Positions 38,225 through 47,605 of a DNA stretch of 64,000 bases are shown one piece after another. The translations under genes and the position numbers were made by a program. The notes below the pieces were generated by a model. That model was not told where the DNA came from. It saw only the letters and a program-made list of their open reading frames with translations, and did not search any database. Position 1 is the first letter of the stretch; each line of letters starts with the position of its first letter. The DNA is from Brachyspira sp. G79 (GTDB lineage: Bacteria; Spirochaetota; Brachyspiria; Brachyspirales; Brachyspiraceae), in the NCBI RefSeq assembly GCF_002379365.1, contig NZ_JQIU01000008.1:2386745-2450744 (forward strand). The letters run 5' to 3'.

Positions 38225-39283
38225 TTGAAAGAATTTAATATTTTAGAGGAAAAATTAAAGGATTTTTTAGATGAGTATCAAATAATTTCATTTGATAATA
38301 AAGAATTACTGCAGACTATAGATCAGTTAAGGAAAGAAAAGGAAGATTTAACTAATTCATTAAATCAGCTTAAAGATAATTTTAATTCTCTTAAAGAAGA
38401 GAAAACTATACTAGAAGCTGATAAAAGAAATGCAAATGATAATTATAATTCTATAAGAGAAGAAAGAGAAAATCTTATAAAACAGCTTGAAGCAGCAAGA
38501 ATAGAATTAGAAACTACTAAAAGAGAAAGAGATACATTAAAATCAAATTTGGAAAATACTGAAAAAGATTCTATAACACTTATAGAAGAAAATGACAGCA
38601 TAAAAAAATTACTAGAAACAGCAAATAGAACTATAGAAACTCTTACAAAAGAAAATAAAGAATTAGAAGAAAAACTAGGTATATTAATAGACAGAATAGA
38701 CAGTGTAAGAAATGCTGGATTAAAAAAAGCTCATCATACTGCAAATACAGCTATTAAAAATAATAAAGAAGTAAAAGAGATTGAAGAAATTAAAGAAGTT
38801 AAAGAAATCAAAGAAGTTAAAGAAGAAGCAGTGCAGTCAAAACCAGAAGAAATAAAAAAAGAGGAAGTTAAAGAGATTAAAGTAGAAGAAGTACAAAATA
38901 CTGAAGAAGAAGATCCTTTCAGCAGCAATGATTCTGATTATTATGAAGAGTATAAGGAAAGCGAAGTACCTAATCATTCAAAAGAATCTATTAAAGAAGA
39001 TGCAAAAGAAATAGTTAAAGAAAAAATAGAAGTATCTGCTGTTAAAGTTACAGAAGAGGAAGATCCTTTTTCAAATGCTTCTGATGCGAGTTGGGACGAA
39101 GAGATAGAAAGTGTAAAAGAAGAAGTAAAAGAAGAAGCAAGCAAAAGCAGTGATGATAATGCAGATAATGAGGGTAATGAGAATAAAGAAGATAATTATG
39201 AGTTTGATATAAACGAAGATGATCAATATATGTTTGGCGATGATGATGAGGAAGAGTTCTTCTTTGATAATGAATCAAAATAA
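38225..39283 (+). CDS. Coiled-coil, acidic-tailed protein upstream of zapA (ZapB-like)
   Basis: 352 residues beginning at a TTG codon, chosen because GGGGAG lies 7 bases upstream. Residues about 1-160 form an unbroken coiled coil of E/K/L heptads. Residues about 170-350 are highly charged low-complexity: repeats of KEVKEIKEV and two copies of a EEEDPFSSNDSD / EEEDPFSNASD motif. The end EFFFDNESK is strongly acidic. The gene is 24 bases before zapA under one perfect promoter. Many bacteria pair a ZapB-type coiled coil with ZapA at the division ring, so a division role is likely but inferred. The duplicated DPFS motif may bind a partner. Confidence 0.75.
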   Translation: MKEFNILEEKLKDFLDEYQIISFDNKELLQTIDQLRKEKEDLTNSLNQLKDNFNSLKEEKTILEADKRNANDNYNSIREERENLIKQLEAARIELETTKRERDTLKSNLENTEKDSITLIEENDSIKKLLETANRTIETLTKENKELEEKLGILIDRIDSVRNAGLKKAHHTANTAIKNNKEVKEIEEIKEVKEIKEVKEEAVQSKPEEIKKEEVKEIKVEEVQNTEEEDPFSSNDSDYYEEYKESEVPNHSKESIKEDAKEIVKEKIEVSAVKVTEEEDPFSNASDASWDEEIESVKEEVKEEASKSSDDNADNEGNENKEDNYEFDINEDDQYMFGDDDEEEFFFDNESK

Positions 39284-39307
39284 TTCTGTAGAAAATAGGT
39301 AGATAAA

Positions 39308-39631
39308 ATGGATAATAATACTTTAGAGGTTACAATATATGGCAGAACTCTTAATATAAAATCAAGCGAAGAGAATGCTGAATATTTAAAAGAAGTTGCT
39401 GATTTTGTTGATGAGAGTATGAATGATATAGCAGAGCATTATGGTTCAAATTACCCTAGAGATACTATAGCGATACTTGCTTGTCTTAATATAGCAGACC
39501 TACTTAAAAGAGAAATAGCTAACAGTAAGGCTGGAAAAGATACTTTATTAGCTTTAAAAGAAAGTATAGCTTCAAGATCAAATAAATTAATTAAACTTAT
39601 AGATGAAACTAAAGAAAATTCTAAAGAATAA
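39308..39631 (+). CDS. zapA: Cell division protein ZapA
   Basis: 107 residues, normal length. ZapA binds and bundles FtsZ filaments. The N-terminal domain LEVTIYGRTLNIKSSEENAE matches the family pattern (V-x-I-x-G-x-x-Y/L-x-I), followed by YLKEVADFVDESMNDI. A long helix (about 62-107) forms the tetramer coiled coil. It is co-transcribed with the coiled-coil gene upstream, and a bidirectional terminator follows. Confidence 0.9.
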   Translation: MDNNTLEVTIYGRTLNIKSSEENAEYLKEVADFVDESMNDIAEHYGSNYPRDTIAILACLNIADLLKREIANSKAGKDTLLALKESIASRSNKLIKLIDETKENSKE

Positions 39632-39666
39632 TTTTATAATATAATTTTTTAGTAATATGCAAATAA

Positions 39667-39700
39667 AAAAAGACTTGCAGGAAAATGCAAGCCTTTTTTA
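39667..39700. terminator. Bidirectional terminator between zapA and chemotaxis receptor 2
   Basis: AGACTTGCA pairs with TGCAAGCCT (one mismatch), A-run before and T-run after. Confidence 0.8.
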
Positions 39701-39746
39701 TTTTTAAAACAATGAAAAATATTTTATTTAAATTCGGATTGCTTAC

Positions 39747-41591
39747 TTAATTTACTTTAAAGAAACTCATAGCATCAACCAATTCTACAGCCTGATTAAG
39801 TAAAGATGTAGAAGAAGCAGAAGCCTGTTCTACTAAAGCAGCATTTTGCTGAGTTACAGTATCCATATCAGTAACAGCTTTATTAACCTGTTCTACACCC
39901 TCATGCTGCTCTACTGCAGTTGAACTTATATCTTGCATAATTTTAGCTGTATTTTCTATTTTACCTTGAAGATCACTGAATATTTCTTGAGATATTCTTG
40001 CTGATTCTGTTGCTTTATTAATTTTATCATATGCATTATCAACTAAATCCGTAATATCTTTAACAGATGACTGAGTAGTCTGAGCCAAGTTTCTAACCTC
40101 GCTTGCTACAACAGCAAATCCTTTTCCCTGTTCTCCAGCTCTTGCTGCCTCTACTGCGGCATTCAAAGCAAGTATATTAGTTTGAAAAGCAATGTCTTCT
40201 ATTATTTTGGTAATATCTTTTATTTTTGTACTTGCATCATAAACTTCTTCTATATTTTTTGTTGTATCTAGTATAATCTCTCCTGCATTTTGAATAGAAG
40301 TTCTTGAATCTATCATCATTTTATTTCCTTCAATAGACTGATCTGCAGATGATTTTATTGTAGAAGCCATTTGTTCCATAGATGAAGCAGTTTCTTCCAA
40401 ACTTGCAGCCTGTGCTTCTGTACGTTTTGATAAGTCTGCACTGCCTTGGGAAAGCTCTTTGGCATTCATTCTTATTTCATCTGCTGAAGTTCTCACTTTT
40501 ACTATTATATCAGATAGTCTATCTCTCATATCAAAGAAAGAATTAGCCAAAACTCCTAATTCATCTTTACGATTTATATTTCTATGAGTTGAAGTTAAAT
40601 CTCCATCTGAAATTTCTCTTGAAATAGATACAAGCTCATTTAAAGGCTTTGTTATGCTTTTTATGTATAATGCTATTATTAAAGTACATACTATTATAAA
40701 TAAAGTACCTATAATTGCTGTACGTATAATAGTGTATTTTATTTCTTTGTATATTTCACTGTCTGATTTAGCAAATATCACAGACCAAGGCATAGTATGT
40801 ATATTTTCATAAGCGGCAGAACGTTTGCCTTGACTTCCTTCATTATCATAAGATTCTATAATTCCAGTATGACTTGTCTTTATTACGCTATAAACATCAG
40901 GAAGTTTATCTCCTATTCTTTCCTTGTCAGATGATAATATTACGTTTCCATCATTATTTGCAACTGTAATGCGTCCGTTTATATTAAGATTGCCTATAAA
41001 GTCATTATTTACTTTAGCTAAGTCTAAATTTATATATATAATACCAATAAGTTCTTTTGCTGAGTTTCTTAATCCTCCGCAAAGTAAAAGTGCCTGACCG
41101 CCTGTTGTAGATGATACACTTGTGGCATTATCATAAGTATAATTATAGTTATTAGATTTCATTCTATTAAATAATTCAGGGTGAACACTTGCTATAGATA
41201 CGCCTTCAAGTTTAGGATTAACATTATCAAGTATAATATTTCCGTTAATATCTGCTACGCCTATATTAATAGAGTATGTATTAACAGAGCCGAAATCTTT
41301 TAGTCTTTTTATTGCTTCTGCTTTTATAGTTTCATCTAAAGGATTTAATACCGCATTAATCACTGCTCCAGATTGGGCATATGTAGATATTGCAAGAAGC
41401 TGTTCGTGCATAACCATATCTATCATAGAAGAATATCCTGATACTGTAGCTTGGAATCCTTCTAAAGCAGATTTCCTTATAGCTCTTGAAGAAGACCATA
41501 TTGAGATTATAGCTAAAGTAGCTATAGTAATAAAAATAATAGAACTTATTATAATTGGTACTTTAAATGATAAACTGTGAATTTTTTTCAT
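39747..41591 (-). CDS. Methyl-accepting chemotaxis protein 2
   Basis: 614 residues, a close paralogue of the receptor at 4622. The start [20 protein letters not shown] carries TM1, then comes a Cache-like periplasmic sensor ([20 protein letters not shown]), TM2 near 285-310, HAMP ([20 protein letters not shown]) and the signalling hairpin with tip [20 protein letters not shown]. The C-terminal segment [14 protein letters not shown] is the normal form. The two receptors share almost the same cytoplasmic half but differ in the sensor, so they likely read different ligands and signal to the same CheA. A weak promoter (TTGACT-16-TAAATT) lies at 41672-41699. Confidence 0.95.
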   Translation of the reverse strand: MKKIHSLSFKVPIIISSIIFITIATLAIISIWSSSRAIRKSALEGFQATVSGYSSMIDMVMHEQLLAISTYAQSGAVINAVLNPLDETIKAEAIKRLKDFGSVNTYSINIGVADINGNIILDNVNPKLEGVSIASVHPELFNRMKSNNYNYTYDNATSVSSTTGGQALLLCGGLRNSAKELIGIIYINLDLAKVNNDFIGNLNINGRITVANNDGNVILSSDKERIGDKLPDVYSVIKTSHTGIIESYDNEGSQGKRSAAYENIHTMPWSVIFAKSDSEIYKEIKYTIIRTAIIGTLFIIVCTLIIALYIKSITKPLNELVSISREISDGDLTSTHRNINRKDELGVLANSFFDMRDRLSDIIVKVRTSADEIRMNAKELSQGSADLSKRTEAQAASLEETASSMEQMASTIKSSADQSIEGNKMMIDSRTSIQNAGEIILDTTKNIEEVYDASTKIKDITKIIEDIAFQTNILALNAAVEAARAGEQGKGFAVVASEVRNLAQTTQSSVKDITDLVDNAYDKINKATESARISQEIFSDLQGKIENTAKIMQDISSTAVEQHEGVEQVNKAVTDMDTVTQQNAALVEQASASSTSLLNQAVELVDAMSFFKVN

Positions 41592-41913
41592 GGTGTGGAA
41601 AACCTCTATATATAATATTTTTTATTTTTCAATGAAATCTATTACACCTGTATGTAAAGAAATACAAAATTAATTTAACAATAAAATTATCAAAGTCAAT
41701 AAGAATTATAATTTTTTTTTGATTTTTTTAAAAAATAAATATTTTTTGTAAAATTATCATTAATTTTATATGTTATATAGCACTTAAGTTTATTAATATG
41801 CGATTTGTCAGCTTTATTATTGAATGTTAATTATTATATAAATGTTTTATATATTGTGTTATTTTATTTTTTATATTAAAATAAGCCTGTTCATATAGTT
41901 GTTTGATGACGGC

Positions 41914-41941
41914 TTGACAAACTATAGTTTTTAGGTATATA
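41914..41941 (+). repeat. Dispersed promoter-like element, copy B
   Basis: TTGACA, 16-bp spacer, TATATA, with the shared core CTATAGTTTTTAGG. It points into the 3' end of the convergent fbp gene, so it does not drive an obvious gene. The rest of the gap 41592-41953 is AT-rich with no gene. Confidence 0.6.
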
Positions 41942-41953
41942 CCAATTATTAAA

Positions 41954-43894
41954 TTACATTTTTTCTTTTACTATACCGCTTCTGTATGCTGATAAAAGCT
42001 CATGCAAATCATCAATACGCTTTGAAAGCTCTTTACCTATATCAGTTTCGCCAACTGTAATACGTCTTATAAAACGCTCTACAATTATAGACCTAGGACT
42101 TAATTTAAATCCAGATTCCACAACCTCATTAAAAGGTCTATGCTCAGCGATCATCATCATATTTGAATTTGATATTAAAGTATATCCTCCTATTCCAGTG
42201 CTTTTATGATATGCCTTTGAAAGTCCTCCATCTATAACTAAAAGAAGTCCGCCTCCTTTTATAGGGCTTTCGCCTTTATGAGTTTTTACTGGAACATGTC
42301 CATTAACTATATGAGACATCTCAATATCAAGGTCAAATTCTTTTAATATCTTTTCGCAGTACTCTTTTTTATCTACATAGTAATAATATGGATTATAGCT
42401 TTCTTTATGTATTTCTTTATCATCTATAAAATACCTTTCAAAAGTAGTCATTTTATTTTTCCCAAAAAGAGGGGATTTAGGTCCGCACCATAAATACCAG
42501 CAGTAATCAAGTGCATTTAGCTGTTCCTCGCTTCCTACTTCACAGTAAAATGCTTTTCTTACTTTATCTTCTACTTGTTTTAAATATCTTCTTCCAGACA
42601 AATACTGAGAATCTATATAAACCTCATCAAAAGAACCGTCTTCTTTTGTAGGTATGCATCCATGATAAAGAAGATTTCCATTAAATATTTTGTATATGCT
42701 TCCCTTAGCATACATATAATTAATATGCCTTTGTAAAGTATGGCTGTTTGCAAAAGAGAATGCTAGGGTTTGTATTAATGTATTTTCACCTTCACTAAGC
42801 TCAAAAGGATTATTTTTATCTATAGTAGGGAAATTTTTATCTTTAAGATCATAAGTTTTTCCTTCTATTGTAATAGTCCCTTTATCATAATCTATTTTAT
42901 CAAGCAGTATTCTGTCATCCATTCCATAATTAGGGTGTCTTTTTATAAGCTGACATTCTAATTTAAACTGTATTATAGATATAGCCTTATGCATTTTAGC
43001 CGCCAAATCTTTATCAACCTCATCATAAATATTTTTGTCTAATGTATTTGGCTTAAATACTTCACAGGGGTCATCTTTATAAACATCATTTGCAAAAGAG
43101 GATAAAGACCTTAAATTAATTCCATAGCTGTATTCTAGCAAATCAAAATTATTATATCTTATAGCCAAACGTACAGCATTAGCAACACAAATCAAACTTC
43201 CTTTAGCAGCCCCCATCCAATGTATATCATGATTACCCCAAGCAATATCAACTTCATTAAAAGTCATTATAGTTTCCATTACTTTATCAGGGTGGGGCCC
43301 TCTGTCATAAATATCTCCTACTATATGAAGTCTATCTACACTGCATTGGCGTATAAGCTGACAAAGTGCGGATATAAATTTATCAGCTGCAGAAACTTCT
43401 ATAATGGAATTTATTATAGAGAAGTAGTAATTTTCTTTGTTTTCTTCAGAATCAGTTTGAAGCAGTTCATCTAATATGTATGCAAAGTTTGAAGGCATTT
43501 TCTTACGAATTTTGGATCTTGTATATTTACTTGTAACGAGTTTGCATATTCTAATAAGTCTATATATAGTAATTCTGCACCAATCAGCAAATTCTTTTTC
43601 AGATGATTTATTATTAACCACATTTTTTGTATCTACAATTAATATTTGAAGCTCTACTCTGTCATGCTCAGGCAAAGTATTTCTAAAAAGAATCTCTATT
43701 TTTTCACGTATAACCCCAGAAGAAGTTCCAAGCAGATAATCAAAGCCGTCCGATTCTCCATGAATATCACTTAAAAAATATTCTGTTCCTTTTGGAAGTT
43801 TTGAAATAGCTTCTAAATTTATAATTTCAACAGAAGCGTCATCTATAGTAGGATATTTTTGCGATAATAATTCTAAATAATCTCTATCCCTCAT
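41954..43894 (-). CDS. fbp: Fructose-1,6-bisphosphatase, class III
   Basis: The gluconeogenic step fructose-1,6-bisphosphate to fructose-6-phosphate. The 646 residues match the long class III enzymes of Firmicutes and relatives. They belong to the metallophosphatase fold, whose metal sites are visible: FLSDIHGESDGF (about 42-53), VGDIYDRGPHPDKV (about 195-208), WGNHDIHWMGAA (about 219-230) and VNGHVPVKTHKGESP (near 530). Preceded by GGAGG and a TATAAT box. The gene stands alone next to a tRNA cluster on the other strand. Confidence 0.95.
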   Translation of the reverse strand: MRDRDYLELLSQKYPTIDDASVEIINLEAISKLPKGTEYFLSDIHGESDGFDYLLGTSSGVIREKIEILFRNTLPEHDRVELQILIVDTKNVVNNKSSEKEFADWCRITIYRLIRICKLVTSKYTRSKIRKKMPSNFAYILDELLQTDSEENKENYYFSIINSIIEVSAADKFISALCQLIRQCSVDRLHIVGDIYDRGPHPDKVMETIMTFNEVDIAWGNHDIHWMGAAKGSLICVANAVRLAIRYNNFDLLEYSYGINLRSLSSFANDVYKDDPCEVFKPNTLDKNIYDEVDKDLAAKMHKAISIIQFKLECQLIKRHPNYGMDDRILLDKIDYDKGTITIEGKTYDLKDKNFPTIDKNNPFELSEGENTLIQTLAFSFANSHTLQRHINYMYAKGSIYKIFNGNLLYHGCIPTKEDGSFDEVYIDSQYLSGRRYLKQVEDKVRKAFYCEVGSEEQLNALDYCWYLWCGPKSPLFGKNKMTTFERYFIDDKEIHKESYNPYYYYVDKKEYCEKILKEFDLDIEMSHIVNGHVPVKTHKGESPIKGGGLLLVIDGGLSKAYHKSTGIGGYTLISNSNMMMIAEHRPFNEVVESGFKLSPRSIIVERFIRRITVGETDIGKELSKRIDDLHELLSAYRSGIVKEKM

Positions 43895-43999
43895 AAAAAT
43901 ACCTCCAAGAAATGCTTTTACTATATAAGAGTATTATATACCAAAAAAGATATAAAATCTATAATTAAACTTAAAATAAATTAAAATGTATAAAATATG

Positions 44000-44027
44000 T
44001 TGACAAAAAATTATATTGATATATAAT
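44000..44027 (+). promoter_or_regulatory. Consensus promoter of the tRNA cluster
   Basis: TTGACA at 44000-44005, 16-bp spacer, TATAAT at 44022-44027, 20 bases before the first tRNA. Confidence 0.85.
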
Positions 44028-44046
44028 AATCAAACATAAAAGTTTA

Positions 44047-44120
44047 CGGGATGTAGCGCAATTGGTTAGCGTACCTGCTTTGGGAGCAGGGGGTTGTGAG
44101 TTCGAGTCTCACCATCCCGA
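44047..44120 (+). tRNA. tRNA-Pro(TGG)
   Basis: Acceptor CGGGATG pairs with CATCCCG, D-arm TAGCGCAATTGGTTAGCG, anticodon loop TTTGGGA with TGG, and T-arm GTTCGAGTC. 74 bases, no encoded CCA. Confidence 0.95.
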
Positions 44121-44122
44121 AT

Positions 44123-44196
44123 GCGCTAGTAGCTCAATTGGATAGAGCAACTGCCTTCTAAGCAGTAGGTTACAGGTTCGATTCCTGTCTGGCGCG
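44123..44196 (+). tRNA. tRNA-Arg(TCT)
   Basis: Acceptor GCGCTAG pairs with CTGGCGC, anticodon stem ACTGC/GCAGT with loop CTTCTAA (TCT), T-loop TTCGATT. Two bases after the proline tRNA, so the two share a transcript. Confidence 0.95.
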
Positions 44197-44277
44197 TATA
44201 TAAACGTCTTTATCACTTTTGTCAGCGTTTATAGTTTTTTATATGATAAAAATAATAACTCTTTTTAATGTTTAAAT

Positions 44278-44352
44278 GGCGAATGTAGCTCAGTTGGTTA
44301 GAGCGCCAGATTGTGGATCTGGATGTCGCGGGTTCAAGTCCCGTCTTTCGCC
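44278..44352 (+). tRNA. tRNA-His(GTG)
   Basis: Anticodon stem CCAGA/TCTGG with loop TTGTGGA (GTG). An encoded G at -1 faces C73, the usual histidine identity pair. One T-T mismatch sits in the acceptor stem. Confidence 0.94.
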
Positions 44353-44444
44353 CTTATCTTTCTCAAAAAATTATATTTGTTCTTGATATTTCCCTATCAT
44401 TAATGTACCATATGTATAATAATTGTTTTATACAGAGGTCTTAT

Positions 44445-45155
44445 ATGAAAAAAATAATTCTAATACTTCTTCTAATAACAAGTAGTATCAACGCATTTGC
44501 TGCAAGCGGTTTTGAAGCCATAGTAAATGTGCCTTTGGGACTATCCGCAGGAATACCCGTTGGAACTTATAATGATGTAGAATCAATAAAAGGAAAAGCT
44601 GGTTTTGATTCTGGTATAACTGCTCAGCTTGGCTATATGATCGGTTTGGGTAAGATAGGTATTAGTATTTTGGGGGAGATTGGATATAGTTATGACAGCT
44701 ATAGAATGTATATGTCTTCAGGAATAAATAATAATAATAAAATGGAAGTATATGGAAGTATATATACTCATAACTTTCAAATAGGAATACTGCCTAAAAT
44801 AAATATAGGACAATTTGCTATAGGCTTAGGGGCTGGTGTAAAAATACCTATATCTGCAGTTAATGAAGTAAAAACTGATTATACAATATTAGGGATTAAG
44901 GATAGTTCAACTATAAGTTCAAAATTAAATAGAAATGATATAGAAAATGGTTATGATAAAAATGTAATACCATATATTAAACTTACTTTTGATTATTCTT
45001 TCTTCTTCACTTCTAAAATAGCTCTAAATGTGGGGGCTTATTTAGGGTATGATTTCGGATTGGCTAATAAAAGTACTATAGACGGAGAGTATACTGGGAT
45101 TGACAGCTTTGATATAGGTTTGCAGTTAGGATTAAGGTTTGCTCCTAAATTATAA
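44445..45155 (+). CDS. Outer-membrane beta-barrel protein, paralogue 1
   Basis: 236 residues from the ATG at 44445, preceded by AGAGG. The longer frame would begin inside the histidine tRNA. It has a signal peptide (KKIILILLLITSSINAFAAS), then GFEAIVNVPLGLSAGIPVGT and beta strands with long polar loops, ending DIGLQLGLRFAPKL. It looks like a small 8-stranded barrel of the OMP_b-brl kind. The next gene is a paralogue with the same start (SFEAIVNVPVGMSFGG) and end. No enzymatic motif is seen; function unknown. Confidence 0.8.
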   Translation: MKKIILILLLITSSINAFAASGFEAIVNVPLGLSAGIPVGTYNDVESIKGKAGFDSGITAQLGYMIGLGKIGISILGEIGYSYDSYRMYMSSGINNNNKMEVYGSIYTHNFQIGILPKINIGQFAIGLGAGVKIPISAVNEVKTDYTILGIKDSSTISSKLNRNDIENGYDKNVIPYIKLTFDYSFFFTSKIALNVGAYLGYDFGLANKSTIDGEYTGIDSFDIGLQLGLRFAPKL

Positions 45156-45343
45156 AAAATTAATTTAGTCTGACTTTATAGTGGAGCATTCTTCATTATA
45201 AAAATACAAAATACCAAATTTAAATTATTATAAATAAAAATATGTTGTCCTACATATAAAACAAATTAGTACTATTTATTACTAATTTCATATTGGCACT
45301 TACAAAAATAGTTCCTAAATGAAAATAATAACATAGCTTCCAG

Positions 45344-45372
45344 TTGACAAACTTAAAAAATTTCAGTATATT
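45344..45372 (+). promoter_or_regulatory. Predicted promoter of outer-membrane paralogue 2
   Basis: TTGACA at 45344-45349, 17-bp spacer, TATATT at 45367-45372, 26 bases before the start codon. Confidence 0.8.
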
Positions 45373-45397
45373 ATTAATATATTAATTAAGGTATTTT

Positions 45398-46123
45398 ATG
45401 AAATATATAAAAAAAATTTCACTAGTCTTATGTGCTTTATTAGTATTTAGTTCATATTCTTTTGCAAAAGGAAGTTTTGAAGCTATAGTGAATGTACCAG
45501 TAGGTATGTCTTTTGGTGGAGGTACAGGAGATGATATTTCTGCAAAAATAGGTTTCGATTCAGGTGTCAATGTGAAACTTGGATATATGTTTATCTTTAA
45601 CAAATGGGCTTTTAGTATACTTGGTGATATAGGATATAGTTATGACAGCTATAAAATTTTTAGTTCCTCATCAGTATTAAGTACAACTATTAATATAACT
45701 GACAGCTTATATATACATGGATTTCAGCTTGGAGTGCTTCCTAAATTTAATTTTGGGGCTTTTTCTTTGGGTATAGGTATTGGTGCTAAAATACCTTTGG
45801 CATTAACACACAAATATGAACGAACTGATAGAACTTCTAGTGGTACTGAAACAACTGTATCATATAATGAAAATCTTTATGGAGATGATATAAATCAACT
45901 GTTAGAAAGCGATGTTATACCTTATTTAAAAGTTACATTTGAATACTCTATTTATTTTAATGATAAAATTGCTTTTAATGTAGGTGCTTATTTAGGATAT
46001 GATTTCAGTGTTAATAAGAAAAATATTGTTTACAGTTCTTATTTCTATGATACATATGAAACAAAAGTTGATACATTTGATATAGGTTTGCAGTTTGGCT
46101 TGAGGTTTGCTCCTAAATTGTAA
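45398..46123 (+). CDS. Outer-membrane beta-barrel protein, paralogue 2
   Basis: 241 residues with signal peptide YIKKISLVLCALLVFSSYSFA and mature start KGSFEAIVNV. It shares with its neighbour the blocks AKIGFDSGVNVKLGYM, DIGYSYDSYKIF, FNVGAYLGYDFS and the end FDIGLQFGLRFAPKL, while the middle loops differ. So a tandem duplication has diverged mainly in the loops, which are probably surface-exposed. It has its own near-consensus promoter, so the two copies can be regulated apart. Confidence 0.8.
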   Translation: MKYIKKISLVLCALLVFSSYSFAKGSFEAIVNVPVGMSFGGGTGDDISAKIGFDSGVNVKLGYMFIFNKWAFSILGDIGYSYDSYKIFSSSSVLSTTINITDSLYIHGFQLGVLPKFNFGAFSLGIGIGAKIPLALTHKYERTDRTSSGTETTVSYNENLYGDDINQLLESDVIPYLKVTFEYSIYFNDKIAFNVGAYLGYDFSVNKKNIVYSSYFYDTYETKVDTFDIGLQFGLRFAPKL

Positions 46124-46168
46124 ACTATAGTGCATAATTGCCGATACTTGTATATAAATACATAATTA

Positions 46169-46242
46169 GCGTCTGTGGCTTAATTGGATAGAGCAGCGGA
46201 TTTCGGTTCCGTCGGTTGGGGGTTCGAGTCCTCTCAGACGCG
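46169..46242 (+). tRNA. tRNA-Arg(TCG)
   Basis: Acceptor GCGTCTG pairs with CAGACGC, anticodon stem GCGGA/TCCGT with loop TTTCGGT (TCG), T-arm GGTTCGAGTCC. 74 bases. Confidence 0.94.
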
Positions 46243-46319
46243 TTTATAAAATATATATTTGATTATTTCTTAAATTGTGATAAAATTAATTATTATATGG
46301 AGATAAAGGTATTAATGGA

Positions 46320-47495
46320 ATGAAAGAAAAAACTTTAAAAAAATTTAATTTTGCTATTTTAATATTATTCCCTATAATACTTTTAATATTCTCAGTTACT
46401 TTTAATGTATACAGTGTCGGAACTAAAAACCGAATAAATAAAGAATTAGAAAACTTTACCAATTCACTCTCTTTAAGAATGGAAAGCAAATACATGGATA
46501 TGATGACACTTTACTTTAAAGATGAGTTAAACAATTATGCTATAGCAAATGAATTTACTAACCTTGTAAAAGAACAGGTAAGATTAGGGGTTACTCCTCA
46601 TTTTAATTCTCTTAAATTTTCAATAGATTATACAATCAGAACAAATATAAGAAATACTACTTACGGACTTTTATTTATATCAGTACTTATGTTTATACTT
46701 ACATTAGTACTTAATTTTACAAATAATAATTTTGTAAGCAGCGGTAATGTAAATGCAGGTTCGGTAACCGATAATAATAAAACTGTTGATAAGCCTCAGG
46801 TAAAATCTATAAATAATGTAATAGATTCATCTTCAAGCGATAATATTAAAGCAGAAATTGAGGCTATGTATAAAAATCTTGTTAAAGAAATTAAAAGTTC
46901 AAGAGATGAACAGGCTTTGGAAATATTAGAGAAAATGTTTCAGTTAGATGACAGAAATTATTTGGCTTTAAATGGGGCTGGAGTACTTCATACTAAAATA
47001 TACAGCAGAGATAATGAAGAAGAACATTTTAAAAAAGCTGACAAATATTTTGAATATGCTTTGTCTCTATATAATCATAATGAAAATGTATCTAATAATA
47101 AAGCTATACTATACTCCATAAAATATGAACTTAAAAAATTAGAAGATGATTATGAAACTGCTTTGATAATATTTAATGATGCCTTGTCTTCAAATCATTT
47201 AGATCCAGAACTTCTTAATAATAGAGCTACTTTATACTCTGTAAAATATAAGATAAGCGGAGATGAGAATTTGTTTGAAAGGGCTTTAAATGATTATGAT
47301 GAGCTTATAAAAATTGATTTTAATAATATTTACGCTTTAAACAACAGAAGTGCTATTTATTTCAATAAATATAAAAACTCAGGAGATAAAAAATATTTTG
47401 ATAAGTCAATAGAAGACTGCAATACCGCTTTTAAAATTAATTCTTCTGAAGCACTTTATGATAATAGAGGATCACTCTATATATACAAATTCTAA
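46320..47495 (+). CDS. Membrane-anchored TPR protein
   Basis: 391 residues. Two hydrophobic segments (about 12-32 and 115-137) bracket a short, probably periplasmic, region. After a polar linker come tetratricopeptide-like units from about 180: EALEILEKMFQLDDRNYLAL, then units with NNKAILYSIKYEL, NNRATLYSVKYKI and NNRSAIYFNKYKN spaced about 36-40 residues. TPR arrays bind proteins; the partner is unknown. It ends abruptly after the last unit (DNRGSLYIYKF), two bases before a fragment of another gene on the opposite strand, so its 3' end may have been cut by a rearrangement. Confidence 0.75.
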   Translation: MKEKTLKKFNFAILILFPIILLIFSVTFNVYSVGTKNRINKELENFTNSLSLRMESKYMDMMTLYFKDELNNYAIANEFTNLVKEQVRLGVTPHFNSLKFSIDYTIRTNIRNTTYGLLFISVLMFILTLVLNFTNNNFVSSGNVNAGSVTDNNKTVDKPQVKSINNVIDSSSSDNIKAEIEAMYKNLVKEIKSSRDEQALEILEKMFQLDDRNYLALNGAGVLHTKIYSRDNEEEHFKKADKYFEYALSLYNHNENVSNNKAILYSIKYELKKLEDDYETALIIFNDALSSNHLDPELLNNRATLYSVKYKISGDENLFERALNDYDELIKIDFNNIYALNNRSAIYFNKYKNSGDKKYFDKSIEDCNTAFKINSSEALYDNRGSLYIYKF

Positions 47496-47497
47496 TA

Positions 47498-47605
47498 TTA
47501 TCTCGATATTCCAAGATGGTTTTTTCTATATTCTTTCTCTAAATTACTAATATCTAAACTTCTATTAATTTTTTTAAGTTCATCAGTTCTATATATACTT
47601 GTCAT
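47498..47605 (-). other. Short open frame coupled to the AAA ATPase, probably truncated
   Basis: A 35-residue frame, MTSIYRTDELKKINRSLDIS onward, starts in an ATGA overlap with the stop of the AAA ATPase. Such ATPases often have a downstream partner gene. Here the frame ends at once beside the TPR gene, so it may be the first part of a lost partner. Family not recognised. Confidence 0.4.

Noticed and set aside
38734-39278. Minus-strand open frames within the coiled-coil gene
   Set aside because: They are low-complexity mirror frames of GAA/AAA-rich codons, with serine/leucine or histidine/leucine runs and no ribosome site.
44313-44444. N-terminal extension of outer-membrane paralogue 1
   Set aside because: It would begin inside tRNA-His; the signal peptide starts at 44445.
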